64,000 nucleotides of DNA from Brevibacterium linens ATCC 9172 (GCF_900169165.1 NZ_FXYY01000019.1:1-64000); one strand, 5' to 3'. Counted from the first letter of the stretch, positions 27,292 to 36,029 are shown. The notes: generated by a model not told the origin, from the letters alone. Translations and numbers: made by a program.

Positions 27292-28239
27292 ATGGTCCGG
27301 CCCACAACTGTTGACATCCTCGACACCACTCTGCGCGACGGGTTGCAGATCGAAAAGGCGATCGTGCCCACCGACGTCAAGGTCGCCCTGGCCGAGAAGC
27401 TCATCGGCTCGGGACTCAAGCACATCGAGGTCGGCTCCTTCGTCAATCCGAAGAAGGTCCCGCAGATGGCCGATACCGACGAACTGCTGCGCCGTCTGGC
27501 ACCGCACGAGGCCGACGGGGTCGAGTTCTATACCCTCGTCTTCAACCTCAAGGGCGCCCAGCGTGCCGTCGACGCAGGCGCCAAGAACATCAAACTCGTG
27601 CTCTCGGCCTCCGAAGGACACTCGAAAGCGAACTCCGACGCCTCCATCGCCGAGGCGTCCAACCGCCTCATGGATGCCGCCGTCTTCGCCCGTGACCAGG
27701 GACTTCGCTTCGACATCACGACCGCCGTGAGCTTCATCTGCCCCTTCGACGGCATCACCGAGGCGGGCCACCTCGTCGAGGTCCTCCGCCCCTTCGTCGA
27801 CGCCGGAGCACACGGAATCGGGGTGGCCGACACCATCGGCAACGCCAGCCCATCGCTGGTCCGCCGCAACACCTCGGCGGTCCTCGCCGCCTTCCCGGGC
27901 AAATCCGTCAACCTCCACCTCCACGACACCTACAACTTCGGCATGGCCAACGTCGCCGCCGCCCTCGACCTGGGGATTTCGAACTTCGACGCGGCCATGG
28001 GCGGACTCGGCGGCTGCCCCTTCGCCCCGGGCGCTGCCGGCAACATCGGCACCGACGACCTCGTCCACCTCCTCCACCGCGAAGGCGTGGCCACCGGCGT
28101 CGACGTCGAAGCGCTCACCGAGGTGCGCGACCCCCTCATCGCCGCCGTCGGCCACGACCTGACCTCGAGCCTGTCGGACATCCCCGCCACCCCCGCGGTC
28201 TTCGACGACCGGTTCGCGGCCGCCTCGGCGAGGGGTTGA
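27292..28239 (+). CDS. HMG-CoA-lyase-like DRE-TIM metallolyase
   Basis: The 315-residue TIM-barrel lyase carries DTTLRDGLQ (residues 11-19: metal Asp and catalytic Arg), HLHDTYNFGMAN (metal His pair), and the cysteine loop GLGGCPFAPGAAGN. These are the diagnostic motifs of 3-hydroxy-3-methylglutaryl-CoA lyase. Because it is encoded with two CoA-transferases and a tripartite tricarboxylate transporter rather than leucine-degradation genes, the true substrate may be a dietary HMG or a related 3-hydroxyacyl-CoA such as citramalyl-CoA. GAGGAG precedes the ATG. The next gene starts 1 bp after its stop. Confidence 0.8.
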   Translation: MVRPTTVDILDTTLRDGLQIEKAIVPTDVKVALAEKLIGSGLKHIEVGSFVNPKKVPQMADTDELLRRLAPHEADGVEFYTLVFNLKGAQRAVDAGAKNIKLVLSASEGHSKANSDASIAEASNRLMDAAVFARDQGLRFDITTAVSFICPFDGITEAGHLVEVLRPFVDAGAHGIGVADTIGNASPSLVRRNTSAVLAAFPGKSVNLHLHDTYNFGMANVAAALDLGISNFDAAMGGLGGCPFAPGAAGNIGTDDLVHLLHREGVATGVDVEALTEVRDPLIAAVGHDLTSSLSDIPATPAVFDDRFAAASARG

Positions 28240-28240
28240 G

Positions 28241-29425
28241 ATGGAACCGCTGCCGCTCGAAGGCATCCGCGTCATCGAGTTCTCCCATATGGTCATGGGG
28301 CCGAGCTGCGGGATGATCCTGGCCGACCTCGGCGCCGAGGTCATCAAGGTCGAACCCCGCGGAGCCGGCGACAAGACCCGCTACCTGCCCGGGTCCGGAT
28401 CCGGGCTGTTCCCCGCGTTCAACCGCAACAAACACAGCGTCCAACTCGATATCGCCGAGGCGGCCGACCGTGACCGCGTCCTCGACCTCATCGACTCCGC
28501 CGATGTCCTGCTCGAGAACTTCCGCGTCGGAAAGATGGAATCGATCGGATTCGGATACGAGGAGCTGTCCGCCCGCAACCCCGGACTCATCTACTGCTCC
28601 CTCAAGGGATTCCTCTCCGGCCCCTACGGAAACCGGGCCGCCCTCGACGAGGTCGTGCAGATGCTCGGCGGACTGGCCTATATGACCGGCCCGCCGGGGC
28701 AGCCGCTGCGCGCCGGCGCCAGCGTCAACGACATCATGGGCGGAATGTTCGGCGTCATCGGCATCCAGTCGGCACTGCGGGTGCGCGAGACCACCGGCCG
28801 CGGAAAACTCATCAACTCCGCACTGTTCGAGAACAACGCGTTCCTCGTCGGCACGCATATGGCACAGTCCCAGATCAGCGGCGAACCACCCCGCCCGATG
28901 CCGACCCGACAGGCCACCTGGGCCGTCTACGACATCTTCCGCGACGCCGACGACAACCAGGTCTTCGTCGCCGCCGTCTCCGATGGGCAATGGCGCGACC
29001 TCTGCGACGAATTCGGACTGACCGGACTCGCCGCCGACCCGGACATGCTGACCAACCAGGGCCGAGTCGACCAACGCGACCGCATCCATTCAGAACTCCA
29101 ACAGGCACTGTCCCAGCTGAGCCTGGCCGAGATCGAAGAGAAATGCACGCGCCGCGGACTCCCTGTCGCCCCGGTCAACACGCCCGCCGACCTCACCGAC
29201 GATCCGCACCTCGTCGCCTCCGGAGCGCTCGCCCACACAGGGCTGCCGACGGGGGCGAGCGTCGATGTGCCGCTGCTGCCGCTGACTTTCGACGGGAACC
29301 GGCTCGGACTGCGCAGCGATGTGCCGGAACCGGGGCGCCACAACAGCCACTATCGGGACGGCCCGGCGGTGCCGACGGGTCCACCGGTCGACGGACCCCA
29401 GCCCGAGACGCACCGTCTGGACTGA
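28241..29425 (+). CDS. Class III (CaiB/BaiF) CoA-transferase, second copy
   Basis: This 394-residue family III CoA-transferase has catalytic aspartate D164 in GASVNDIMGG; MGPSCGMILADLGAEVIKVE and FNRNKHSVQLDI are conserved. It is only distantly similar to the other copy at 25528, so the two likely handle different acids rather than forming one heteromeric enzyme. It is directly coupled to the lyase (1-bp gap), which implies that it makes the CoA ester cleaved by that lyase, with succinyl-CoA or acetyl-CoA as possible donor (inference). Confidence 0.82.
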   Translation: MEPLPLEGIRVIEFSHMVMGPSCGMILADLGAEVIKVEPRGAGDKTRYLPGSGSGLFPAFNRNKHSVQLDIAEAADRDRVLDLIDSADVLLENFRVGKMESIGFGYEELSARNPGLIYCSLKGFLSGPYGNRAALDEVVQMLGGLAYMTGPPGQPLRAGASVNDIMGGMFGVIGIQSALRVRETTGRGKLINSALFENNAFLVGTHMAQSQISGEPPRPMPTRQATWAVYDIFRDADDNQVFVAAVSDGQWRDLCDEFGLTGLAADPDMLTNQGRVDQRDRIHSELQQALSQLSLAEIEEKCTRRGLPVAPVNTPADLTDDPHLVASGALAHTGLPTGASVDVPLLPLTFDGNRLGLRSDVPEPGRHNSHYRDGPAVPTGPPVDGPQPETHRLD

Positions 29426-29494
29426 CAGCTCAGTCAGAGTCACCACCAGCACACCACCAAATATCGAGAACCGAACACACAAGGGGAACAGCTC

Positions 29495-30559
29495 ATGCGA
29501 TCAACGACGATCACACGGACACGGACAGCCGCCTCGGCGAAGACAGGACAGGCGAAGACGCGCAAGCGCGCGGCGACGATCGGGGCCGTGCTCGCCTCGG
29601 TCGCCCTCGTGGCCACCGCCTGCGGAAACAAGGCACAGCCCCCGGGCGAGGGCGGCGACTATCCGAAGGGGCCGGTTTCGGTCACCGCTCCGGCCGAACC
29701 CGGATCCGGCTGGGACACCACCGCACGTGCCCTCGTCGAGGCGCTGCAGAAGGAAGACATCGTCTCCACCCCGCTGCCCGTGCAGAACAAACCCGGCGGC
29801 ACCGGCTGCTCCTGGCTGACATCGATGATGCAGCAGGAGAAGGGCAAGGACGACCAGATCGCCATCACCTCCCTGGCCAGCCAGACGATGAAGGCGCGCA
29901 AGCTGTGCAAGTTCGGCCCCGAGGACGCAACCCTCATCGCCACCCTCTACGTCGAGGACTTCATGGTCGTGACCCCGAAGGACGGGGACTTCAAGGACCT
30001 CGACTCCCTGGTCAAGGCGCTCAAGGACGACCCGCAGAAGGTCACCGTCGCGGCCGCCGGAGACGACACTCTGCCCTTCGCCCTGTTCGCGAAGGAAGCC
30101 GGCGTCGACCCGGCCGATATCAACTTCGTCAACTACGACGGCGGCGGAGAGCAGACGACCGCCATGCTCAACGGCGATGCGAAGGTCGCCATCGCCGGAA
30201 TGAGCGAGTTCCGTTCCGTCATCGAAGCCGGTGACATCGAACCTCTCGTCACCTTCGCCCAGGAACCCCTGGCGGCGCCATTCGACAAGGTGCCCACTGC
30301 GAAGGACTCCGGCTACGACGTCACCCTGGGCAACTGGCGCGGAGTCTACGGACCCGCCGAAATGCCGCAGGAGGCCGTGGACTTCTGGGCCACAGCACTC
30401 GAGGACGTGAGCAAGTCCGACGCCTGGCAGGAGACGGTGAAGAACAACCAGTGGGCCACCGAATTCCACACCGGAGACGAGGCTCAGGCCTACGTCGACG
30501 ACGCTGCGAAGACGGTGGAAGAAGGCGTGAAGGAAACCGACCTGGGCAACAGCAAATGA
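29495..30559 (+). CDS. tctC: Tripartite tricarboxylate transporter binding lipoprotein (TctC)
   Basis: The 354-residue receptor is of the Bug/TctC type. A long basic N-region is followed by a hydrophobic helix and a lipobox-like VATAC with C43 as the lipidated residue. The mature part starts YPKGPVSVTAPAEPGSGWD, the conserved Bug motif in which the ligand carboxylate is bound, and ends NNQWATEFHTGDEAQAY as usual. The N-region includes TAASAKTG, encoded by the recurrent 10-mer at about 29530. It begins the TctCBA operon after a 69-bp gap and is coupled to tctB by ATGA. Confidence 0.85.
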   Translation: MRSTTITRTRTAASAKTGQAKTRKRAATIGAVLASVALVATACGNKAQPPGEGGDYPKGPVSVTAPAEPGSGWDTTARALVEALQKEDIVSTPLPVQNKPGGTGCSWLTSMMQQEKGKDDQIAITSLASQTMKARKLCKFGPEDATLIATLYVEDFMVVTPKDGDFKDLDSLVKALKDDPQKVTVAAAGDDTLPFALFAKEAGVDPADINFVNYDGGGEQTTAMLNGDAKVAIAGMSEFRSVIEAGDIEPLVTFAQEPLAAPFDKVPTAKDSGYDVTLGNWRGVYGPAEMPQEAVDFWATALEDVSKSDAWQETVKNNQWATEFHTGDEAQAYVDDAAKTVEEGVKETDLGNSK

Positions 30560-31188
30560 CCGCTCACCGCACCGACCTCGTCACCGGCGGCGCCATCGCC
30601 GTCATCGGCGCGGTCTACTACATCGCGACGTTCTCCATCCAGGAGACCGCGAACATCGTCACCCCGCGCACCTTCCCCGCCATCGTCGGCATCGGGCTCG
30701 TCGTGCTCGGCCTCTTCCTCGCCGGCCAGGCCGTCGTCCGGCACCGGAAGGACACCCTCGCCGAGGCGGGGCCCGGGTCCGCGGGGTCCGCTGAGGCGGG
30801 CACGGGGTCCGTGCCCGGCCCCGGCGCGGGCGGCGGGACCGCCTCGGTGAGCGGAGACGCGGACCGCAGCGCCGCCTCGGCGGGGGAGTCGTCCCTGGAG
30901 ACGGCCGGTACGGACGAAGCGGTCGGCGGGGTCGTCCTCGATGCTCCGCCGGAGCCGCAGGTACGCAAGGTCGTGTTCCAGTTCGCGCTCTTCTTCGTCT
31001 ATTTAGGCGTTCTCATCCCCGTCGGCTTCCTGCTGTCGACGGCGGCGTTCCTCATGGGGCTGACGAGCATCTACTCGCCGGAGAAGTGGATCCGCAATCT
31101 CATCTTCTCCGTCGTCTTCGCGGGACTGGTCTACGCGGCGTTCGTCTACGGACTCGCCGTGTACCTGCCTGTCGGGATTCTGGGTTAG
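30556..31188 (+). CDS. tctB: Tripartite tricarboxylate transporter small subunit (TctB) with insertion
   Basis: The 210-residue membrane protein has four predicted helices in two pairs. Usual TctB proteins are about 145-160 residues. The difference is a Gly/Ser/Ala/Glu-rich hydrophilic segment at about residues 65-130 between helices 2 and 3, with copies of the recurrent 10-mer at 30760 and 30872 in opposite orientation and a variant at 30839. The flanking helices are conserved, so the loop is probably a tolerated insertion. It is coupled to tctC, with tctA 9 bp downstream. Confidence 0.8.
   Translation: MTAHRTDLVTGGAIAVIGAVYYIATFSIQETANIVTPRTFPAIVGIGLVVLGLFLAGQAVVRHRKDTLAEAGPGSAGSAEAGTGSVPGPGAGGGTASVSGDADRSAASAGESSLETAGTDEAVGGVVLDAPPEPQVRKVVFQFALFFVYLGVLIPVGFLLSTAAFLMGLTSIYSPEKWIRNLIFSVVFAGLVYAAFVYGLAVYLPVGILG
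30760..30881. repeat. Inverted pair of the recurrent 10-mer in the TctB insertion
   Basis: GCCGAGGCGG (30760-30769) and CCGCCTCGGC (30872-30881) flank the low-complexity loop, with a one-base variant CCGCCTCGGT at 30839-30848. The geometry is the same as in GbcB and DctM. Confidence 0.65.
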
Positions 31189-31197
31189 GGGGCGGAC

Positions 31198-32712
31198 ATG
31201 GATACTCTCATCGATCTGGGAGGCGGCTTCGCCTCGGCGGTGGAGCCGGCCAGCCTCGCCTTCGCCCTCCTCGGCGTGCTGTTGGGCACCGTCGTCGGAG
31301 TGCTGCCGGGAATCGGACCGATCTCCGCGATCGCGATCCTCATTCCGGTCTCCTTCGGCATGGAACCGGTCCACGGTCTCATTCTGCTGTGCGGAATCTA
31401 CTACGGGTCGATGTACGGCGGCTCGATCACCGCGACCCTCATCAAAACCCCTGGTGAGGTCGCCAGTGCGGTGACCGCGATCGAAGGCTACGAGATGGCT
31501 CGCCGAGGTCGCGGCAAGGCGGCGCTGGCGACCGCGGCGATCGGGTCGTTCCTCGCCGGGACCCTGGCGATCATCGGGCTGACGTTCCTCTCGCCCGTGC
31601 TCGTCAAACTCGCGAACGTCTTCGGCGCCACCGAATACTTCCTGCTCATGGCCACGGCCCTGCTGCTCGCGTCGACGATGTCGGCGGGTTCGCGGGCCAA
31701 AGCGCTCATCTCGATCTTCATCGGCCTGGCCGTCGGCCTCATCGGGCTGGACTTCCAGACCGGACTGCCCCGGCAGACCTTCGGCGTCGATCTGCTCTCC
31801 GACGGGATCGACTTCACGATCTTCGCGATGGCGCTCTTCGCCATCCCCGAGGCGATCCGGAACCTCGCGCTCGGGCGCGGGGCCAAGGACGAGATCCAGG
31901 GCTTCGGCGAAGACAAGTGGATGACGAAGCAGGACTGGCAGCGGTCGACCGGGCCGTGGGCCCGCGGTTCGGTGCTCGGTTTCATCATCGGCATCCTGCC
32001 CGGCGTCGGTCCCTCGCTGGCCTCGTTCATGTCCTACATCATGGAGAAGCGGATCTCGAAGCGGAAGGACGAATTCGGTCACGGCGCCATCGAAGGCGTG
32101 GCCGGTCCCGAGGCGGCCAACAACGCCGGTGTGGGCGGTGCGATGATTCCGCTGTTCAGCCTGGGCATCCCGGGTTCGGCGACGACGGCGCTGCTGCTCT
32201 TCGTGTTCACGATGTACGGTCTGCAGCCCGGGCCGCTGATCTTCCGGGACGACACCGGTCTGATCTGGACGATCATCGCCAGCATGTACATCGGCAACAT
32301 CGCGCTCATCATCCTCAACCTGCCGCTGGTCGGGGTCTTCGTCAAACTGCTGAAGATGCCGAAGGAGATCCTCTTCTCTGCGATCCTCGTGCTCGTGGTC
32401 ATCGGTGCCTACGCCATCGAATTCAGCCTGTTCGGCCTGATGATGCTCGGCATCTTCGGAGTCATCGGTTACCTCATGGAGAAGGGCGGGATCCCCTTGG
32501 CCCCGGCGATCCTCGCACTTGTGCTCGTGCCGCTGCTCGAGGACAACTTCCGGCGCATGCTGCAGATCTCCGGCGGAACGTTCGCGCCCTTGGTCACCAG
32601 GCCGGTGTCGCTGTCGATCATCATCCTCATGGTGCTCGGCATCGTGGGGCCGATCGTCTTCCGGTGGTGGGTGTCCCGGCGGAAGCTGCTCGCCGATGTG
32701 ACGGTGTCGTGA
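31198..32712 (+). CDS. tctA: Tripartite tricarboxylate transporter large permease (TctA)
   Basis: The 504-residue polytopic permease has the hallmark TctA stretches GVLPGIGPISAIAILIP near residue 40, YYGSMYGGSITATLIKTPG, a second GILPGVGPSLASFMSY in the middle that repeats the first (inverted-repeat topology), and PLFSLGIPGSATTALLL. Transport is expected to be coupled to a cation gradient, with TctC delivering the ligand. It is the last transporter gene before the IclR regulator. The whole cluster from 27292 may be one transcript. Confidence 0.88.
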   Translation: MDTLIDLGGGFASAVEPASLAFALLGVLLGTVVGVLPGIGPISAIAILIPVSFGMEPVHGLILLCGIYYGSMYGGSITATLIKTPGEVASAVTAIEGYEMARRGRGKAALATAAIGSFLAGTLAIIGLTFLSPVLVKLANVFGATEYFLLMATALLLASTMSAGSRAKALISIFIGLAVGLIGLDFQTGLPRQTFGVDLLSDGIDFTIFAMALFAIPEAIRNLALGRGAKDEIQGFGEDKWMTKQDWQRSTGPWARGSVLGFIIGILPGVGPSLASFMSYIMEKRISKRKDEFGHGAIEGVAGPEAANNAGVGGAMIPLFSLGIPGSATTALLLFVFTMYGLQPGPLIFRDDTGLIWTIIASMYIGNIALIILNLPLVGVFVKLLKMPKEILFSAILVLVVIGAYAIEFSLFGLMMLGIFGVIGYLMEKGGIPLAPAILALVLVPLLEDNFRRMLQISGGTFAPLVTRPVSLSIIILMVLGIVGPIVFRWWVSRRKLLADVTVS

Positions 32713-32715
32713 GGA

Positions 32716-33420
32716 ATGGGGATGAAGAGCTCTCAGCAGGCGCCGGCGGAGATCGGTGTCATCGACCGCAGTGCGGCCATCCTCGCCGTCCTCCAGGACT
32801 CGCCGATGACCGCCGCACAGGTGTGCCGCCGCCTCGGCTATTCGAAGTCGACGACGTACCGGCTGCTGAACGACCTGCGGGAGCACAATTTCATCGTCCG
32901 TGATTCGTCCGGGCTGCTTCGGTTGGGGCCGTTCCCGGGTCGGCGCAATATCGCCACGACGAACTCGGTGCTCGACCATCTGCGGACGATGACCGGAGAG
33001 TCCGTGCAGCTGTGGGTCCGCGTCGGTGAGGATCGGGTGTGCGTGCGCAATGTCGAAGCCGACCACGAGCTGCGCGTCTCGCGCGGAGTCGGGGCGGTGC
33101 TGCCGCTCGTCGACGGCGGCTCGGCGGCCCTGGCGCTGTGCGGTCCGGGGAATCCGGCGGAGTTCTACGCGACGAAGCAGGCACGGGTGGCCGGGACCGC
33201 CTCGGCGAGTGTGGCTTTCACCGTCGGTGCGATCGTGTTCGCCCTCTGCGTGTCCTACCCGCTGACCCGGGAGCCGGACAATGTCGCCGGCGCCTACCGC
33301 ACCCTGCTCAGCCGGGCCGCCGTCGAGCTGCGGGCGGTGCTCGACGGCAGTGAGGAGCTCGAAGTGCTGCGCGACATCGCCCGACTGGCACTCGGCGCGC
33401 GGAAGCAGGCGGGGGAGTAG
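32716..33420 (+). CDS. IclR-family transcriptional regulator
   Basis: The 234-residue regulator has an N-terminal winged helix (MTAAQVCRRLGYSKSTTYRLLNDL) and an IclR effector domain (SVQLWVRVGEDRVCVRNVEA, then the VGAVLPLVDGGSAALAL pocket region). The C-terminal half includes TASASVAF, where a copy of the recurrent 10-mer (about 33201) encodes part of a variable loop. An ATG at 32722 with GAGG 8 bp upstream is an equally good start. It immediately follows tctA and probably controls this CoA-transferase/lyase/TctCBA cluster through the palindromes near 25443 and 27126-27273. Confidence 0.8.
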   Translation: MGMKSSQQAPAEIGVIDRSAAILAVLQDSPMTAAQVCRRLGYSKSTTYRLLNDLREHNFIVRDSSGLLRLGPFPGRRNIATTNSVLDHLRTMTGESVQLWVRVGEDRVCVRNVEADHELRVSRGVGAVLPLVDGGSAALALCGPGNPAEFYATKQARVAGTASASVAFTVGAIVFALCVSYPLTREPDNVAGAYRTLLSRAAVELRAVLDGSEELEVLRDIARLALGARKQAGE

Positions 33421-33512
33421 GGCTGTTCCTTCCTGCCGGAGGGTGCGAGTGCCCACTCAAGCGCTGATGCCTGTGGGTAGAGCAAGCATTTCCGGCGGGG
33501 GCCTGGGCTTCG

Positions 33513-33563
33513 GCGGGAGAAGAATGTCGGTTTCAGCTCGGAATCTCTGCATTCTTCTCCCGG
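33513..33563. repeat. 51-bp imperfect palindrome, copy 1
   Basis: Arms GCGGGAGAAGAATG (33513-33526) and CATTCTTCTCCCGG (33550-33563) pair with one terminal mismatch. The 330-bp region 33421-33749 contains nothing else convincing. A copy with the same outline is at 34741-34791. Confidence 0.6.
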
Positions 33564-33749
33564 GAAATCCTGAAGAATCTGCCTGAAGGCCCGGTTCTGG
33601 CGGGAAGGGAAGGTGGCGTCACTCGTGCGTCTAAGAGCTGTGGACGGCTCCGGACTCGCGTGTCGGCGCCCTGTGGAGACGTCAGCGGCGTCCACAGGGT
33701 GGAAGTGGGTGCCTTGCGGTCGGGAGCGTATCCGACTCTCCTACTGGTC

Positions 33750-34691
33750 ATGGACCTCCTCATCGAGCAACGCAGCTATCCGTCACTCTTCAGAACCAGT
33801 GAGGCCGAGGAACGGGGGATCAGCCGGCATCATCTGCGGTATGACCCGCGTTTCAGTGCCGTCACGGCGGGCATCCGCCGGGATGAGGTGCGATGTGTCG
33901 AGCACCCGACTCCGAGCTGGGCCGATGAGAAGTGGATGGAGGAGAGCCTTCGGCTCAGGGCGATGACCATGGTCGTTCCCGGGATCGTCGCAGGGGGTGC
34001 CACGGCCGCGCGACTGTTCGGTTTGCCACTGCCGCACAGACTCATCGATGAGCATCTGCACCTGGTCACTTTCGACCCGGGCAGAAAGGTGGCGCGGAAG
34101 GGGACGACCGTGCGCCGACACGCGCGTGAGGAAGCCGGGTACTGGCTTGAGCTGCCGATGCATTCGCCGGTCGGGGTCTTCCTCGATCTCAGCGCCGAGC
34201 TGACCCGTGACGAGCTCGTTGCCCTCGGTGATGCGATCGTCGGCGGATGGCACGGACCGCCGTTGTGCAGCCTCGAGTTCCTGAGGACGAAGATCACACA
34301 GCGGAATTACCTGAGGCAGCGAGCGCAGGTCGACTCAGTACTGTCACTGATCAGGGAAGACGTAGATTCGCCGCAGGAGACGAACCTTCGACTGTGGGCA
34401 CTGAGCCGTGGACTGCCGGAACCTGTGGTCCATCCACGGGTCTACTGTCGTCTGCTCAACCGCACAGTCGAGCCGGACTTGGGCTATCCCCACGTGAAGT
34501 TGGCGCTCGAATACGAAGGTGAACACCACCTGCTGTCCAAATCACAATGGACAAGTGACATCGCCAGAGACGAGGCTCTGCGGCACGAGGGGTGGGAGGT
34601 GCTGAGGGTGACGAGCCAGATGAGCAGGGCGGAGCTTGAGCGGAAGATTCGGTATCACCTCGAGCAGAAAGCTGGCGGTGGCGGCAGATAG
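33750..34691 (+). CDS. DUF559-like protein with PD-(D/E)xK endonuclease fold
   Basis: This 313-residue actinobacterial protein is of the DUF559/AbiEi-antitoxin-like type. The N-terminal part resembles the wing-helix 'transcriptional regulator, AbiEi' region (RTSEAEERGISRHHLRYD), and the C-terminal 100 residues have the Vsr/DUF559 pattern EPDLGYPHVKLALEYEGEHH, DEALRHEGWEVLRVT, with Asp and Glu of a restriction-like active site. The start is uncertain: ATG 33750 fits the family, while a GTG at 33660 is also open. No partner toxin is adjacent. Such proteins are frequent orphans in Micrococcales, and their function is unproven. Confidence 0.6.
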   Translation: MDLLIEQRSYPSLFRTSEAEERGISRHHLRYDPRFSAVTAGIRRDEVRCVEHPTPSWADEKWMEESLRLRAMTMVVPGIVAGGATAARLFGLPLPHRLIDEHLHLVTFDPGRKVARKGTTVRRHAREEAGYWLELPMHSPVGVFLDLSAELTRDELVALGDAIVGGWHGPPLCSLEFLRTKITQRNYLRQRAQVDSVLSLIREDVDSPQETNLRLWALSRGLPEPVVHPRVYCRLLNRTVEPDLGYPHVKLALEYEGEHHLLSKSQWTSDIARDEALRHEGWEVLRVTSQMSRAELERKIRYHLEQKAGGGGR

Positions 34692-34740
34692 CAGGTGGTC
34701 GGTCGCGGGTGGTCGGCCGGAGCCGGCTCGGTCCGATTCT

Positions 34741-34791
34741 GCGGGAGCAGAATGTAGATTTTCGCGCCGTGAAACGACAATCTGTTCCCGC
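34741..34791. repeat. 51-bp imperfect palindrome, copy 2
   Basis: Arms GCGGGAGCAGAATG (34741-34754) and CAATCTGTTCCCGC (34778-34791) pair with two imperfections. It shares length, outer arm and the GCAGAATG core with the copy at 33513. It lies 50 bp after the DUF559-like gene, so it brackets that gene together with copy 1. Confidence 0.55.
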
Positions 34792-34933
34792 TGATTCGGG
34801 GAACCACGTGTGCGATCCCGAGCATCACTGCGATGACGCCAGATGAACGGCAGTGCTTTCGCAATGGCTGACCGCTTCTAGTGTGGGTGTCTGGGCGCAA
34901 TGACCCGGTGAACACTCGAGGAGAGGGCCCCAT

Positions 34934-35434
34934 ATGACCACACGCATCGCCGTCGTCGTCGGCAACCCGAGCCCAAATTCGCGAACCCGCCAAGTTGCCG
35001 AAGACCTCACCGCCAAGATCGCCGAGGTGACCGGATCCGAGATCGACGAAACCATCGAACTCGCCGAGGTGACCGACCAGATCTTCTCCTGGAAGTCCGA
35101 CCGCCTCAACACACTCACCGAGCGTCTGGCCACCGCCGACTACGCCGTCATCGCCACGCCGACCTATAAGGCCAGCTACACCGGACTGCTCAAAGCGTTT
35201 CTCGACCGGTACGACGCTGGCGGTCTGCATGGGCTGACCGCGATCCCGGTCTTCACGATCGGCTCCCCCGCGCACACCCTGGCGGTGGAGACGACCCTGC
35301 GACCGCTGCTCGTCGAACTCGGCGCCAGTGTGCCGACGAAGGGGCTTGCTTTCCTGACCGAGAAGTTCGAGGATCGCGAGGCCGTGCTCGACGACTGGGT
35401 CGAGAGCCAGAAAGTGTACCTGCCGCAGAAGTGA
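34934..35434 (+). CDS. NAD(P)H-dependent FMN reductase
   Basis: The 166-residue flavodoxin-like reductase has GNPSPNSRT near the N-terminus, which binds the FMN phosphate, and TPTYKASYTGLLKAFLDR, the second FMN loop, typical of SsuE/MsuE-type reductases. It would supply reduced FMN to a flavin-dependent monooxygenase or reduce quinones and metals. No two-component monooxygenase is next to it. It is followed by a long two-part palindrome and is probably monocistronic. Confidence 0.8.
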   Translation: MTTRIAVVVGNPSPNSRTRQVAEDLTAKIAEVTGSEIDETIELAEVTDQIFSWKSDRLNTLTERLATADYAVIATPTYKASYTGLLKAFLDRYDAGGLHGLTAIPVFTIGSPAHTLAVETTLRPLLVELGASVPTKGLAFLTEKFEDREAVLDDWVESQKVYLPQK

Positions 35435-35440
35435 TCGTTC

Positions 35441-35500
35441 AGCTTGGTGAACCTGCGGCGGCTCGGTGCAGGGGCCGAGCTATTGCAGGTTCACCAAGCT
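35441..35500. repeat. 60-bp two-part palindrome, copy 1
   Basis: Outer arms AGCTTGGTGAACCTGC (35441-35456) and GCAGGTTCACCAAGCT (35485-35500) are perfect; an inner stem GCTCGG/CCGAGC (35461-35466, 35475-35480) completes a hairpin. It begins 6 bp after the FMN reductase stop and could be its terminator. A second copy is at 38285-38344. Confidence 0.75.
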
Positions 35501-35617
35501 GTTAAGTTTGCCGGTGCCTGGAATCTGGCGCGGGTCCGCTGAACGCATCAGCGGACCCGCGCGGCTGTCTCGGCGGGTGAGGTCGTCCCGATCGGGGACG
35601 GCCGCCTCGGTGGAGGA

Positions 35618-35947
35618 TCAGTCGACCTGCAGCTCGCCCATCGCATCCCAATCATCACCGTCGATCTGACGGGAGATGATCTTCGGGGTCGCTGTCAGTG
35701 CGGAGTGCATCGGCCCGCCCGTGGCGGTCGCGGCCTGGAAGTGATCGGACTTCACATGCGCTTCCGCGGCATCGTCGTCGAAGGCTTCGACGAGGACGTA
35801 CTCGTTCGGGTCATCGAGGCTGCGCGACCACTCGAACCATTTGTTGCCCGGTTCGGCACGGGTCGCCTCAGTGAACTCGCGGGTCAGCTCGGGCCACTGG
35901 TCGGCCAGTTCGGGCTTGACGGGGAACTTTACGACGATGAAGATCAT
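35618..35947 (-). CDS. Antibiotic-biosynthesis-monooxygenase (ABM) domain protein
   Basis: The 109-residue ferredoxin-like alpha+beta protein opens MIFIVVKFPVKPELADQW and contains NKWFEWSRSLDDPNEYVLVEAF and HVKSDHFQAA, the pattern of small YgiN-like ABM proteins. Such proteins dimerise and may act as cofactor-free oxygenases or quinone/aldehyde-handling enzymes. AAGGAAG precedes the ATG. It follows the acetoin-reductase-like SDR in the same direction with an 82-bp gap and may be co-transcribed. Confidence 0.75.
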   Translation of the reverse strand: MIFIVVKFPVKPELADQWPELTREFTEATRAEPGNKWFEWSRSLDDPNEYVLVEAFDDDAAEAHVKSDHFQAATATGGPMHSALTATPKIISRQIDGDDWDAMGELQVD

Positions 35948-36029
35948 GTCTTCTTCCTTCTCTCTGTGGTTGTTCTCTCGGGTGGAGATGTGGGTGTGGC
36001 GGTGTCGGTTTCTGCTCTCAGCGACAACG

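Noticed and set aside
25327-28374. Roughly 1000-codon minus-strand open frame across the CoA-transferase and lyase genes
   Set aside because: It spans intergenic DNA and several plus-strand genes with clear catalytic motifs. It lacks any domain and is an antisense shadow.
31003-33456. Roughly 800-codon minus-strand open frame opposite tctBA and iclR
   Set aside because: Arg/His/Asp/Glu-rich composition with no motif; the TctA and IclR proteins on the plus strand are certain.
33750-34691. Toxin-antitoxin or abortive-infection operon
   Set aside because: The DUF559/AbiEi-like protein has no adjacent toxin gene. The neighbours are an IclR regulator and an FMN reductase.
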